In this document: positions 53,390 to 62,324 of the stretch, piece after piece
Position numbering within the stretch: position 1 is the stretch's first letter
How the letters are laid out: each line of letters begins with the position of its first letter
DNA from: Bryoerythrophyllum caledonicum
Lineage: Eukaryota > Streptophyta > Bryopsida > Pottiales > Pottiaceae
Direction of reading: 5' to 3'
Assembly (NCBI GenBank): GCA_963971425.1
Contig: OZ020515.1
Location: 36,656,371-36,720,370, forward strand
Length of the DNA: 64,000 nt
Program-made: the position numbers and the translations under genes
Notes under the pieces: generated by a model
What the model saw: only the letters and a program-made list of their open reading frames with translations
Told to the model about the DNA's origin: nothing
Database searches by the model: none

Positions 53390-53893
53390 GGGCTGGGCGC
53401 GCGCGACTATTTATACTAGAGGGCCGGGCGCGCACGTCGCATGGGAAACGCGCGCATGCCATATGGGGACCGGGCGCATACGCTGGGGTCTCGCGCGTAT
53501 GTTTCGGGGTCTCGGGCGTAGGGTTTGAGGCCTCGCGCGTAGGATCCACGGTCGGGCGCGTGGACATTGGGGCCGGGCGCGTGCGGGAACGGGTCGGGTG
53601 CGTGCGGGAACGGGTCGGGTGCGTGCGGGAACGGGTCGGGCGCGTGCGGGAACAGGCCGAGCGCGAACGGGAACGGACTGGGCGCGTGCGGGAATGGGCT
53701 CTATCATGGCGGTGGCAGGCTCTATTCGTGGGGGAACAGGCTCTATTCGTGGGGAACAGGCTCTATTCGCTGGAGGGCCGGGCGCGTACGCTGAAGGGCC
53801 GGGCGCGTTCGCTGGAGGGTCGGGCGCGTTCTCCGGAGGGCCGGGCGTGTACGCTGGAGGGCCGGGCGCGTTCTCTGGAGGGCCGGGCGCCTG
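53390..53893 (+). repeat. Central GGGCCGGGCGCGT array, left part
   Basis: Units of 21 bp are clearest at 53774–53890 (GGGCCGGGCGCGTACGCTGGA type). A CGTGCGGGAACGGGTCGGG variant is repeated at 53580–53660, and a GGCTCTATTCGTGGGGAACA variant near 53710–53760. The orientation matches the left subterminal array. The array is cut at 53893 by the copia element and resumes at 58803. Confidence 0.9.
53408..53415 (-). promoter_or_regulatory. Candidate TATA box of the leftward coiled-coil gene
   Basis: Read on the minus strand the sequence is TATAAATA, about 280 bp upstream of the 53127 start codon and at the left edge of the central array. A 9-bp-stem hairpin (CCTTGGATT…AATCCAAGG, near 53212–53236) lies in the presumed leader. 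Confidence 0.4.
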
Positions 53894-54058
53894 TATTGGA
53901 TCTCAAGAGTAGAAAAGATGAATTGATGTGAGACATAAGTCTCTTAAATACAATGAGTGTGCAAAAGCACAACAGTCATTGGCTGCAATGGAAGGTGTAT
54001 CCTAACCCTAACCTAGTGTGATGAATGTCTACAGTGAAGGTTTCTTCTAGTTACAACA
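53894..54058 (-). repeat. 3' LTR of the copia element
   Basis: 165 bp. It differs from the 5' LTR by five substitutions and no indels. The presence of both LTRs gives an insertion-age handle. Confidence 0.93.
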
Positions 54059-54072
54059 CCCTCCCTGAAACC
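54059..54072 (-). promoter_or_regulatory. Polypurine tract
   Basis: On the minus strand GGTTTCAGGGAGGG immediately precedes the 3' LTR start TGTTG, the usual place of the plus-strand primer. Confidence 0.75.
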
Positions 54073-54132
54073 TAAAGTGGAAGAAGTGATAAACACTCAA
54101 GGTCAATTTACAGAAAGAAAAAATTTATGGTA

Positions 54133-55200
54133 CTACAAATGTGGTCTTTGGTTGTCGTTGTCAGAGCTTACAGTAGAGTGGGTGCTACTATATTGGAGGA
54201 GTTGCTTGCAGTTGTTGAATTTGATGCGTCCAAGTGCCTTTGTGAGCATGTCTGCAGGTTGTTGATCTGTTGGTGTATAAGTGATGTTGACCAATCCTTT
54301 GTTGACCATATCTCTGACATAATTTAGGTGAATTTCGAAATGTTTTGTCTTGGAGTGAAATTGCGGGTTGTCAGAGATCTTGATGGCACTTTGGTTGTCA
54401 CATTGAATATTTGTTGGTTTGGTGGGGTCAAAACCAAGTTCTTGAAGTAATACCCGTATCCACATTGCTTCTTTGGTTGCCTCAACTAATGAACGGAATT
54501 CAGATTCGGTGGACGATAAAGCTATACAAGTTTGTTTTTTTGTGTTCCACGTGACTGGTGTATTGTTGATGGCAAAAATGTAGGCGCCAGTGGATTTTTG
54601 CTGGTCAAGGTCACCACCCCAATCTGCATCACTGTATCCAATGAGTTCGATCTTGTCTTGTCGAGAATAAAATAGACCTTGTGATGTTGTTCCGCGGATA
54701 TAGCGTAAGATGTGTTTGGCAGCTTGGAAATGGGCGAGTTGCGGGGATGAATTGAACCTAGATAGTAGGTTAATAGAATATGTAAGATTGTGCCTTGTGG
54801 TGGTGAGGAAAGAGAGTTTACCGATTAAAGATCGGTAAGTAGTAGGGTCAAAATTTGGAGTGCCAGTTTGACTTGAAGTAGTGAAACCGGGTGGTAGAGG
54901 GGTTTGTGTGGGATTGCACTCTTGCATCCCATAGTCTTCTAGTATGCTTTGAGCATAGGTGGCTTGGTGGATAAGGATGCCTCGGGATGATATGATAAAT
55001 TCTATTCCTGTGAACTTGGTGAGACTGCCAAGATAAGACATCGTGAATCGAGCCATTAACTTTTTTTTAAGCCATGCGATCATGGTTTTGTGATTGCCGG
55101 TGAGTAATAAGTCATCGACATAAAGTATGAGTATGATGATGAAATTACCTTGTCGAAATAAATATAGATTGTTGTCGGCGTGAGATGGTTGAAGTCCCAT
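54133..55200 (-). pseudogene. copia reverse transcriptase C-part and RNase H
   Basis: 355 open codons begin inside reverse transcriptase. The catalytic box LYVDDLLLTG is near residue 29. The connection domain follows, then RNase H with GYSDADWGG, LSSTESEFRSL and CDNQSAIKIS, carrying the expected acidic residues. The final HSKTKHFEIHLNYVRD block is intact. It is displaced by one frame from the upstream integrase/reverse transcriptase segment at about 55200, beside a six-A run on the coding strand. Confidence 0.9.
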
Positions 55201-57148
55201 GTTTTTTAAGCCAACGACTTATTTTCCGGTTCCAATTGCGGGCGGACTGTTTCAATCCATATAATGAACGATGTAGCTCGTAAACTAAATCCTCTTTTCC
55301 TCGAATTTTGTGCCCAGGTGGTTGATGCATGTAAACTTTTTCCTTGAGGTGACTGTTGAGATAGGCGGTTTTTACATCAAGGTGGTGTGTTTCCCATCCA
55401 AAAGTGGCGGCTAGAGCTGTAGCAATTTTAATTGTATTATACTTGGCGACGGATGCAAATGTTTCATTGTAATCAATACCTTCGCGTTGTTGGAATCCTC
55501 GTGCTACAAGTCGAGCTTTATAGCGTTCGGGTATGTCACCTTGAGCTGGTTTTAGTTTGAATATCCATTTTGAAGTGATGGCTCTGTGTCCGATGGGTAA
55601 CTTTGTTAAAGTCCATGTTTTGTTTTCCCCGAGGCTATCCAGTTCTTCCTTCATGGCTTGTGTCCAATGGGGGTCTTTCAAGGCATCTCGATATGTGAGC
55701 TCAGAATCTTCAATGGCTCCAATGTATCCCTCGAGTCTCGTGGAAGGTCGTCGCATGCGGTTTGAGCGTCGCAATAATGGGGTTGGTTCAATAATTTTTG
55801 GTGGAGGTGGAGAATGATACTCGGGTGTAACGGAGTGTGATGGAGCATCATTGGATGGAAGTTGGGATATTGTTGGGGGTTCCTGTGGAATGGATATGGC
55901 AGATGGTGAAATATGGGGAATGGATGAGACGGAGGTCGGGATAATCACCTTGAATTGGTCACATATGTGGTCGATTTGTGTGGTCATATTTGGGTGTGTA
56001 TATCCAGATTTGTCTTCATCAATTTTGATGTCTCGTGATATGATGATGCGTTGTGTTTGAGGGTCATAGCATCGATATCCCTTGGTCGATTCGTCACGTC
56101 CCAATAGTATACATTTTGTTGATTTTGATGACAGCTTGTGTCGTTTTTCTTTTGGGATATGTACGTATACTCGTGTGCCGAATGTTCGAATTTGGGAGAC
56201 ATTGGGTTTGTTGCCGGAGAAAGCTTGTTCGGGGGTCGTTTTGTTCAATGCTCTTGTCGAAAGCTGGTTTGTAAGATATGTTGTGGCTTTGATTGCTTCT
56301 GACCATAAGTGTTTTTGTAAGGAGTGTTGAAAACACAAGCACCTTGCCATTTCTACTATGGAGCGGTTTTTTCTTTCAGCTACTCCATTGCTTTGAGGAG
56401 TATAAGTTTGTGTGAATTCATGGTGAATCCCGGAGTTGATGAGTAATTCATCAAATGCTTTGGATGTGTATTCCGTTCCATTATCGGTCCGGAATGCTTT
56501 GATACGTTTGCCAGTCTGATTTTCAAGACGGTTTTTGAATTTTGTGAATTCGTGAATGACTTGGTCTTTGGTCTTGATGAGAGATATCCATAATTTTCGG
56601 CTATAATCATCAATAAATGTGACAAAGTAGTGTGCTCCGGTGATGGATGGCCGTTTGAAGGGTCCGCATACATCACTGTGTACTATTTGAAGTACCTCCG
56701 TTGTGTGTGGTGTGCTTCTAGAGAAGGTTTTACGGCTCTGTTTACCTTGTTGGCATGTGTCGCATATAATGTCGAGATATGGTAAACGTGGCAATCCTTT
56801 CACAATCCCTAATTTTGACATAATATGTAGGGTTTTGAAATTGATGTGCCCTAACCTTTGATGCCATAGTAATGTCTTGGCTTTGATTTTTTTATTGGGT
56901 TCTAATGCATTGAGTTCGGGCCATATTGTGGTTTCTAACTTATATAGCCCCTTGCCTTGCATTCTAGTCCCATATCCAATAGTTTCTTTGGAATAAGTGT
57001 CTTGGAGTATAACTCCTTTGTTGTGGAAGTTCACATATATACCCTCATCAGTAATACGTCCCACGGATAAAAGATTGCGTTGAATACCCGGCACATACAA
57101 AATATTTTTAAATTTCTTGGTTTTTCCTCCGGAGAGAATAACATTCAT
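55145..57148 (-). pseudogene. copia integrase and reverse transcriptase N-part
   Basis: The frame is open for 667 codons. A GAG-pre-integrase segment with the zinc-binding HHCC pattern (WHQRLGHINF … CDTCQQGKQ) is followed by the integrase core, with the DDE residues in VHSDVCGPF, FRTDNGTEY and GVAERKNRS. A proline/serine-rich linker leads to reverse transcriptase (WIFKLK, KARLVARGFQQ, HHLDVKTAYLN). The frame is lost after SLYGLKQSARNWNRKI. The active-site residues visible here are intact. Confidence 0.92.
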
Positions 57149-58560
57149 AGTGCCTTTGCCCTTGACTTTGTGTGGCTCACCCCCGCGGCTAACATTTGGC
57201 TACTACTAGCATATGCTTGCACATCGCTCAAAAGGCTAAGATCCCCCGTAACATGATGTGTTGCCCCGGAATCTAGTACCCATGTGGGCTGTGACTTTTC
57301 TGCCATGTTGGTTTCTACCTCACAAATATTTGTCTCACACATATATGCCTCTAAGATGCTTCCTGCACTCTCATTGCTACTGCTGGTGGAGTCGGATTCG
57401 GATTTAGGGTTTTTACCTTTGGAGATAATGTTGGCATGCCCATGTGGGCGTCGTTTGAGTTTTCCTTCCAAGGTTTTCACTTGTTCAATAGCCTGGCGCA
57501 ATAGTTGACAATCCCGCTCAATATGGCCTTCTTCTCCGCAGTAGTTGCAGATCCAGTTTCGTTTGGAGCGTTCCCCACGTGGGTTCCCTCGTGCTCCTTG
57601 GTACTCACGACTTTTGCCTTGGGAACTCCGCCGGTTCCCCACTGTCCGTTGACCGTCCCCTCCTTGCCTGCGAGCTTCGCCGTCTCTATGGCGGCCACGG
57701 TCTGCGAACTTCGGCGTCTCCTCGTGGCCGCGGTCTGTTCTTTGAATGTTGCCGCGCTTGCCGTTCTCTCCTCGCCGATCTTGCTCGCCGCGGTTATTGT
57801 TCCTCCATCGCCAGTTGTCGTTGAGGCCGTCGCCTCTTGCTTCAGTGCCTGCCTTCTTAGGGTTTGCGTTCTTGAAAGCTAGAGCTTCAGCTTCGCCCTC
57901 CTTGTTGGCGTCTAGTTTCAGCTGCAGTTCTTCATCAAGCAGCCGTGCTTCTATTTCGAGAAACGATGGTAGTTCCTCTTTGCTGGTTTGAGTCCTGCAA
58001 AACAACTTATACTCAGCAGGCAATGAGTTCAGTAGCAGTAACGTGCACAGATCCTCAGGTATGCCAACTTCCATGCTCTTCAACTGATCTATTGTGTCCT
58101 TCACATCAGTCATGTACTGCTCCATTGTGATGGTTTCTTCCTTGCGAAGAGATACTAATTTTCTGAGTAGCATGAGACGGCGAGATCCAGATCTCGACTG
58201 ATATCTGTCTTTCAATGCTGTCCAGAGAAGATGCGGGTCCTCGAATCTACACACAACTGGCACGACTGAGTCTTTTACTGAATCAGTAAGTGCCTGCAAT
58301 GCTATCCTTCTACCTTCTCTTTCTCTCTCAGATGCAGATCTAGATAGAGACGTAATACAGTAATTCCATATTTGGTGCCTCTCTAGAATCCGTTTGAGAC
58401 GAAATGCCCACACTTGATAGTTGCCCAATCCATCAAGCCGGCTTGATTCAGGGATTGAGATCTCTATCTCTCTCCTACTAGTGTGATTTGTCTCTGATGT
58501 AGCATCTAGCATGTTTGATGTGCGCTCAGCTATTTCACTGATTGCCTCATCTGTGTCCAT
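57145..58560 (-). pseudogene. copia gag and start of protease
   Basis: 471 codons. A UBN2-type gag domain (LDGLGNYQVWAFRLKRIL … LLLLNSLPAEYKLF) is followed by an arginine/glycine-rich segment, one CCHC zinc knuckle (CNYCGEEGHIERDC) and the protease active site WVLDSGATHHV. The frame is lost about 30 residues later beside a GCGGGGG run, where the next open segment takes over in a different frame. The start is the first ATG, 78 bp inside the 5' LTR boundary. Confidence 0.92.
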
Positions 58561-58620
58561 GCCTCCTAGGTGCTACTGATCTATCTCTAGAACTATGACC
58601 TAGATCTCTGTAGATCTGAA

Positions 58621-58637
58621 CCTGCGCTTTGATACCA
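58621..58637 (-). promoter_or_regulatory. Primer-binding site
   Basis: On the minus strand TGGTATCAAAGCGCAGG follows the 5' LTR directly. It fits the plant copia pattern TGGTATCAGAGC complementary to part of initiator methionine tRNA, with one difference in that core. Confidence 0.85.
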
Positions 58638-58802
58638 TATTGGATCTCAAGAGTAGAGAAGATGAATTGATGTGAGACATAAGTCTCTTAAATACAATGA
58701 GTGTGCAAAAGCACAGCAGTCCTTGGCTGCAATGGAAGGTGTAACCTAACCCTAACCTAGTGTGATGAATGTCTACGGTGAAGGTTTCTTCTAGTTACAA
58801 CA
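58638..58802 (-). repeat. 5' LTR of the copia element
   Basis: 165 bp, paired with the 3' LTR. On its outer side lies GCGTG, a 4/5 match to the 5-mer at the other end. Confidence 0.93.
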
Positions 58803-58930
58803 GCGTGGCATCTTGGGCCGGGCGCGTGGCATCTTGGGCCGGGCGCGTTCACTGGAGGGCCGGGCGCGTACGCTGGAGGGCCGGGCGCGTGGTATCTCGG
58901 TCAGGCGCATGCAGACGCGCATGCGCGGCC
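58803..58930 (+). repeat. Central GGGCCGGGCGCGT array, right part
   Basis: About five more 18–21-bp units in the same orientation as 53390–53893. The array ends just before the TATA box of the kinase gene. Confidence 0.9.
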
Positions 58931-58947
58931 AGGGTTTTCCATTTCAC

Positions 58948-58954
58948 TATAAAT
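58948..58954 (+). promoter_or_regulatory. Candidate TATA box of the kinase gene
   Basis: TATAAAT lies 175 bp upstream of the kinase ATG and about 20 bp after the central array. With the minus-strand TATA at 53408 it makes a divergent promoter around that array. Confidence 0.5.
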
Positions 58955-59122
58955 GGAACAGATTCTAATATCAATCACATAGGCTCCTCTCAAGTGGCTC
59001 CTTGTCCTAGTACTATTTGTACTTTGCTAGGAACTAAGAGGGGGCCACCACACATTGGGTCCGGGGGAGGTTTTGATTTTTTTTTTTAAAATTATAGTTT
59101 GTGTAGGGTTGTGATTATTGCA

Positions 59123-60709
59123 ATGGCCACCGATCGTAATACTGGGAAGCGGCCGGCGTATGTTGATTTAGATGCTCCAGATGCATCGGAGCTTCCACCT
59201 ACTAGCGTTGCGGAGTCGAGCCGCAATCCTTCCGATGCACCGAAGGCACCGTCGAAGAGGGCGAAGCAAAAAATGTCTGCGCACGAGAAGGATGCCGGTT
59301 ATCCACCAAAGGAGTATACCGCATTTCTTCGAGGTGTGGCAATACAATACTACCGTCAATGGTGTGAAACTGACGTGGTGCGATTCCGTCAAGTTTATTT
59401 GGAGAAGGGAGAGCCAGGAATGATGTGCTTACAGACCGACCTCCAGTCGAAATTTGAGCGCGCTCTGGAGAGTTCTGAATCGTTCAAGGATGCATATGGC
59501 ATGTATCACTATGCCTCATTCATGGAGAGAGTAATCACTCAATGTACGAGTAATGCATCGCATGTATTTGATTGTGAGGTGAAAAAACCTCGCGGGGGCC
59601 AGCATCAGCCACGAGACTTGGAACTCCGCAAGTTCCTCGAAGGTGTGAAGACCACCATCGGCAGGTTTTCAAGCTCTCGTACGAGAGGTATGCCTTGGAA
59701 TGAACAAGCGATGAAGTCAGCCATGGAGGCGCATATGTTGCACAGCGTGCAATTTCTTCCACAAGATATCGGAGTTTATGGACTTTCCGGATATGACGCC
59801 GTTGGTGGATACGGAAAGGTTCGGAAGGTCCGCATCGTGGGTGTGCAAGCCATTTCGGCATACATGGAGTTTGCCGGGAAAATGCCAACGGCGTCTCATC
59901 CGAAGGAGAAATTTAGACAACGGTCTCACGAGGCCATGATATGTCATGTTGCACACCCAAGAGTTATAAAGTTTTGGGCGGTGAATACAAAGAATATGGA
60001 GGCGTACACATTGTGGTGGAATGGTGGTAGTTGGGCCCATTTTAAAACCGTCGATTTAAAGGCAAATCCGGCGGCTTCAAGCAACTCAATCCTTTCAGCT
60101 CCATATATTTCGGCGGAGGATACAACACAAATCTTAGCCTTCCGGAAGAATAGAGCAAGACTTGCGTGGGCTTTGATGTGCACCATGGCCCAAGTCCACA
60201 AAGCAAATGTCATTCACAATGACATCGCTCCCACAAACGTGCTTCTCCACATTCCTCCAGAGAAACCAGGATCCGTCTTCATAGGCGTTTGTGATTGGGG
60301 AATTGCGAGCCGAGTATCACACGAAGAGCCATCAAAATATGGATTTCGGACAGACACGGAGCTGGACAATGAACGCCGTAGACGACATTGGGTAGCTCCA
60401 GAGTTGTTTTACAAATTCGGCCCACAAGATTCGGAAACGGCATTGGATGTGATGCAGCGGCGTCACCAATACACACAGCTCGCCGATTTGTACTCCGTTG
60501 GGTGGATGGCTAGAGCGATTTGGGAGAAAGAATCTGACTCAACATTCTTCAAATCAACCGTCAACTACGCAGCTTTTCAAGTGAAGATCGAGAAATTACT
60601 GGAGCGAGATCCCCTCAAACGTCCAACACTCTGCAAAGTGGTTGACGAGCTAATGGCTAAACCATTCATCTTTGAAGTTCCGGACGCTTGCTTCCGCTAT
60701 GAGATATAG
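59123..60709 (+). CDS. Transposon-borne protein kinase, 528 residues, intact
   Basis: Uninterrupted frame from the ATG in GCAATGGCC. Residues 1–~215 form a non-kinase N-terminal region with a basic patch (KRAKQK), the YTAFLRGVAIQYYRQW helix and a Ser/Pro-rich start. The kinase domain follows: glycine loop GGYGKV (228–233), candidate ATP lysine K253 in FAGKMP, candidate αC glutamate E270, catalytic loop HNDIAPTNVLL (365–375, D367 and N372 present, HRD arginine replaced by asparagine), metal loop CDWG (390–393) instead of DFG, APE (425–427), αF aspartate D455 and a closing arginine at 500 (DPLKRPT). The key catalytic residues are kept, so activity is plausible. It lies inside the 8-bp-flanked transposon and diverges from the damaged coiled-coil gene. 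The substrate and role in the element are unknown. An origin by capture of a host kinase is possible, but the long specific N-terminal region suggests a dedicated element gene. Confidence 0.9.
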   Translation: MATDRNTGKRPAYVDLDAPDASELPPTSVAESSRNPSDAPKAPSKRAKQKMSAHEKDAGYPPKEYTAFLRGVAIQYYRQWCETDVVRFRQVYLEKGEPGMMCLQTDLQSKFERALESSESFKDAYGMYHYASFMERVITQCTSNASHVFDCEVKKPRGGQHQPRDLELRKFLEGVKTTIGRFSSSRTRGMPWNEQAMKSAMEAHMLHSVQFLPQDIGVYGLSGYDAVGGYGKVRKVRIVGVQAISAYMEFAGKMPTASHPKEKFRQRSHEAMICHVAHPRVIKFWAVNTKNMEAYTLWWNGGSWAHFKTVDLKANPAASSNSILSAPYISAEDTTQILAFRKNRARLAWALMCTMAQVHKANVIHNDIAPTNVLLHIPPEKPGSVFIGVCDWGIASRVSHEEPSKYGFRTDTELDNERRRRHWVAPELFYKFGPQDSETALDVMQRRHQYTQLADLYSVGWMARAIWEKESDSTFFKSTVNYAAFQVKIEKLLERDPLKRPTLCKVVDELMAKPFIFEVPDACFRYEI

Positions 60710-60879
60710 ATATTTTGACTTAGCGTATTGATAGTGAAGGTTTCAATTGTTGATCATTTTGCAATACGTACTAGCATTGTGATGTAACGGTGCTTTTTGC
60801 CCATCTCGTGATAAATATAAGATTAACATTTTTCATACACATTGCGATATGAAGCTCATGCATGTTAAGAAGTGAGAGA
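60710..60879. other. 3' flank of the kinase gene
   Basis: AT-rich stretch between the kinase stop codon and the right array, presumably holding the 3' untranslated region and polyadenylation signals. An AATATAAG-type sequence occurs near 60816. Confidence 0.4.
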
Positions 60880-61320
60880 GCGCGCGCGACCCCTAAATTC
60901 AATACCCATACGCGCGCGACCCCAAAGGCCACGCGCCAGGCCTAGCCCCCTCCACGAACGCGCCCAGTCCTCCCCACGAACGCACGCAGCCCCTCTACGA
61001 ACGCGCGCGACCTTGGCCGGACGCGCCAGCCCCTCCAAGTATGCGCCCGGCCCTTCACCGCGCACGCCCGGAGACTTGCGTTACGCGCGCAGTCCTCCCT
61101 GCACGCGCCCAGCCCCTCACAGTATGCGCCTGGTCCACCCCTGTACGCGCCCAGCCCAACATGGTACGCGCCCGGTCCTCCCCTGTATGCGCCCGGCCCC
61201 TTCAATGCGCGCCCAGCCCATATCCGCACGCGCCCGGCCCCTTCAGTATACGCCCGGCCCATCTCCGTACGCGCCCGACCCCTTCATGCGCCCGCCCCCT
61301 GACCGCACGTGCGCGACCCT
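60880..61320 (-). repeat. Right subterminal array, inverted relative to the left
   Basis: About 20 units with an ACGCGCCCGGCCCCT-type core, the reverse complement of the left and central arrays, 19–23 bp apart. Opposite orientation of matching arrays near the two ends is typical of subterminal transposase-binding regions. Confidence 0.9.
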
Positions 61321-61408
61321 GTTGACGACGTGTCAGCCACGTAGTCGCCTTCGTGGCAGTGGGTAAATTGATTTACCTCGAGTCATGGTCAAACTAGGGT
61401 TGACCCTT

Positions 61409-61478
61409 ATCGGACGGACAGCAGCCTCTATCGGACGGACATCCGGACGGACGGACACTACCGGACGGACGGACGGCT
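61409..61478. repeat. GGAC-rich block inside right terminus
   Basis: Repeated CGGACGGAC units, such as TATCGGACGGACAGC and CCGGACGGACGGAC, reach to within ten bases of the right terminal CAGGGTTGT. Confidence 0.8.
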
Positions 61479-61489
61479 GAACAACCCTG

Positions 61490-61497
61490 CTTGGGCT
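61490..61497. repeat. Right 8-bp target-site duplication
   Basis: CTTGGGCT, identical to 50710–50717. Confidence 0.9.
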
Positions 61498-61509
61498 CTT
61501 AGGGGTTAA

Positions 61510-62324
61510 ACTACTCTGAAAATTTCAATTTAGAACACATTATCCTTAAGAAGTTTGGAAGAATCCTTGTTAAATACTTTGACATCATGAAGGCATAATA
61601 CTAAATTTGCTACAAGAAGCTTGTTTTCTTTGTGTTTTCAACAACTCCGACCTTGTAACCTGCTTTCACAACCTTGTTGGATATGCAACTAATGTCCCAC
61701 ATATTTTGTCTATAAGGTACGAGCACCCACTCCCGTGAGCGGCCCCATTCCCGACGGATACTTTGGCACCCGAATTCGGGTATATCTGGAGTGAGCCGGT
61801 TCAGGGTGCAAAGGGGCGTGGATATCAGGGTTACTTAACACGGATCGGGGTGCACAAAGTGGCGCGCTATTGACTTCTGATCGACGGCGACAAGCGAATA
61901 GAAAGGCGGCAGTGGTGTTCACTACGACGTGGAATGTCAACCACGAGATTTAGTTATAGGTGCTGTGAGTGGCAGGAACGTCGCCCATTTCGGCGTGGTT
62001 TAGATACTTCTAGGTCATTGGTTGTTGTACATCTAATTCGGAAACCAAATGTAGTAAGTGACAGATTGGCAAGTTGTTAATCTTGGTAATGGAGTCACAT
62101 CATGCAATTAATGACTGACATTCCGTGGTTCAGAGATATTTCATATGTTGTGCATATTAAAGAGTGGGCTTCGGCATTTGCAAATCACAGAGTGTCGTCA
62201 GTCATTCAGCATCCAATTTGCACAGCTCTGCCGTATTCTCAGTCTTGCGGTGCATGAGAGCTTCCATGCAGCGTGCACTGTTCACAGCGTGCAAGCTTCA
62301 CTAATCACAGTCCCAATATTGTCG
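61510..62324. other. Spacer and probable 5' part of the pogo-like element
   Basis: AT-rich to about 61715, then GC-richer from GGTACGAGCACCCACTCCCG onward. That change may mark the left end of the pogo-like element, but its right end is beyond the window, so no inverted repeat could be matched. Confidence 0.4.

Larger units (their letters stand above)
53894..58802 (-). mobile_element. Ty1/copia LTR retrotransposon, 4.9 kb
   Basis: Two 165-bp direct repeats (53894–54058 and 58638–58802) differ at five positions, about 3%. On the minus strand the LTR begins TGTTGTAAC and ends near GATCCAATA. Adjoining the 5' LTR is a primer site, TGGTATCAAAGCGCAGG, the usual copia initiator-tRNA type. A purine tract (GGTTTCAGGGAGGG) precedes the 3' LTR. 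The flanking 5-mers GCCTG and GCGTG match at four of five positions. The coding order gag–protease–integrase–reverse transcriptase–RNase H defines Ty1/copia. Two frameshifts break the polyprotein. The element split the central array of the kinase-bearing transposon. Confidence 0.95.
50718..61489. mobile_element. Kinase-bearing DNA transposon with subterminal GC arrays
   Basis: The termini are CAGGGTTGTC at the left and, read inward, CAGGGTTGTT at the right, flanked by the 8-bp duplication CTTGGGCT. Without the internal copia element it is about 5.86 kb. The order is: left terminus; GGAC-rich block; GC-rich 21-bp array; leftward damaged coiled-coil gene; central array; rightward intact kinase gene; inverted array; GGAC-rich block; right terminus. 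The 8-bp duplication and CAGGG start are typical of hAT elements, but other superfamilies (such as Merlin or KDZ elements) also give 8–9 bp. No DDE/RNase-H transposase or BED finger is visible. Either an element of this kind moves with proteins encoded elsewhere, or the damaged gene and the N gap conceal the transposase. Confidence 0.85.
49598..61509. mobile_element. CCCCTAAAGG-family element E6, interrupted by a large DNA transposon
   Basis: The left end TTAACCCCTAAAAGCCC is at 49598. The matching right end, GGGCTCTTAGGGGTTAA, ends at 61509. Between them lies a 10.77-kb insertion (50718–61489), leaving an original element of about 1.13 kb. Just before the insertion is a CCCAAGT AC ACTTGGG hairpin (50700–50715), in the position where E2 and E5 also have subterminal hairpins. 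Confidence 0.8.

Noticed and set aside
53290..53931. Long plus-strand open frame with repeated Arg/Gly/Ala units
   Set aside because: It is a translation of the 21-bp GC array, whose length keeps frames open, and it runs into the copia LTR.
60872..61366. Arg/Pro-rich open frames on both strands
   Set aside because: They arise from the right subterminal array. The composition is purely repeat-driven.
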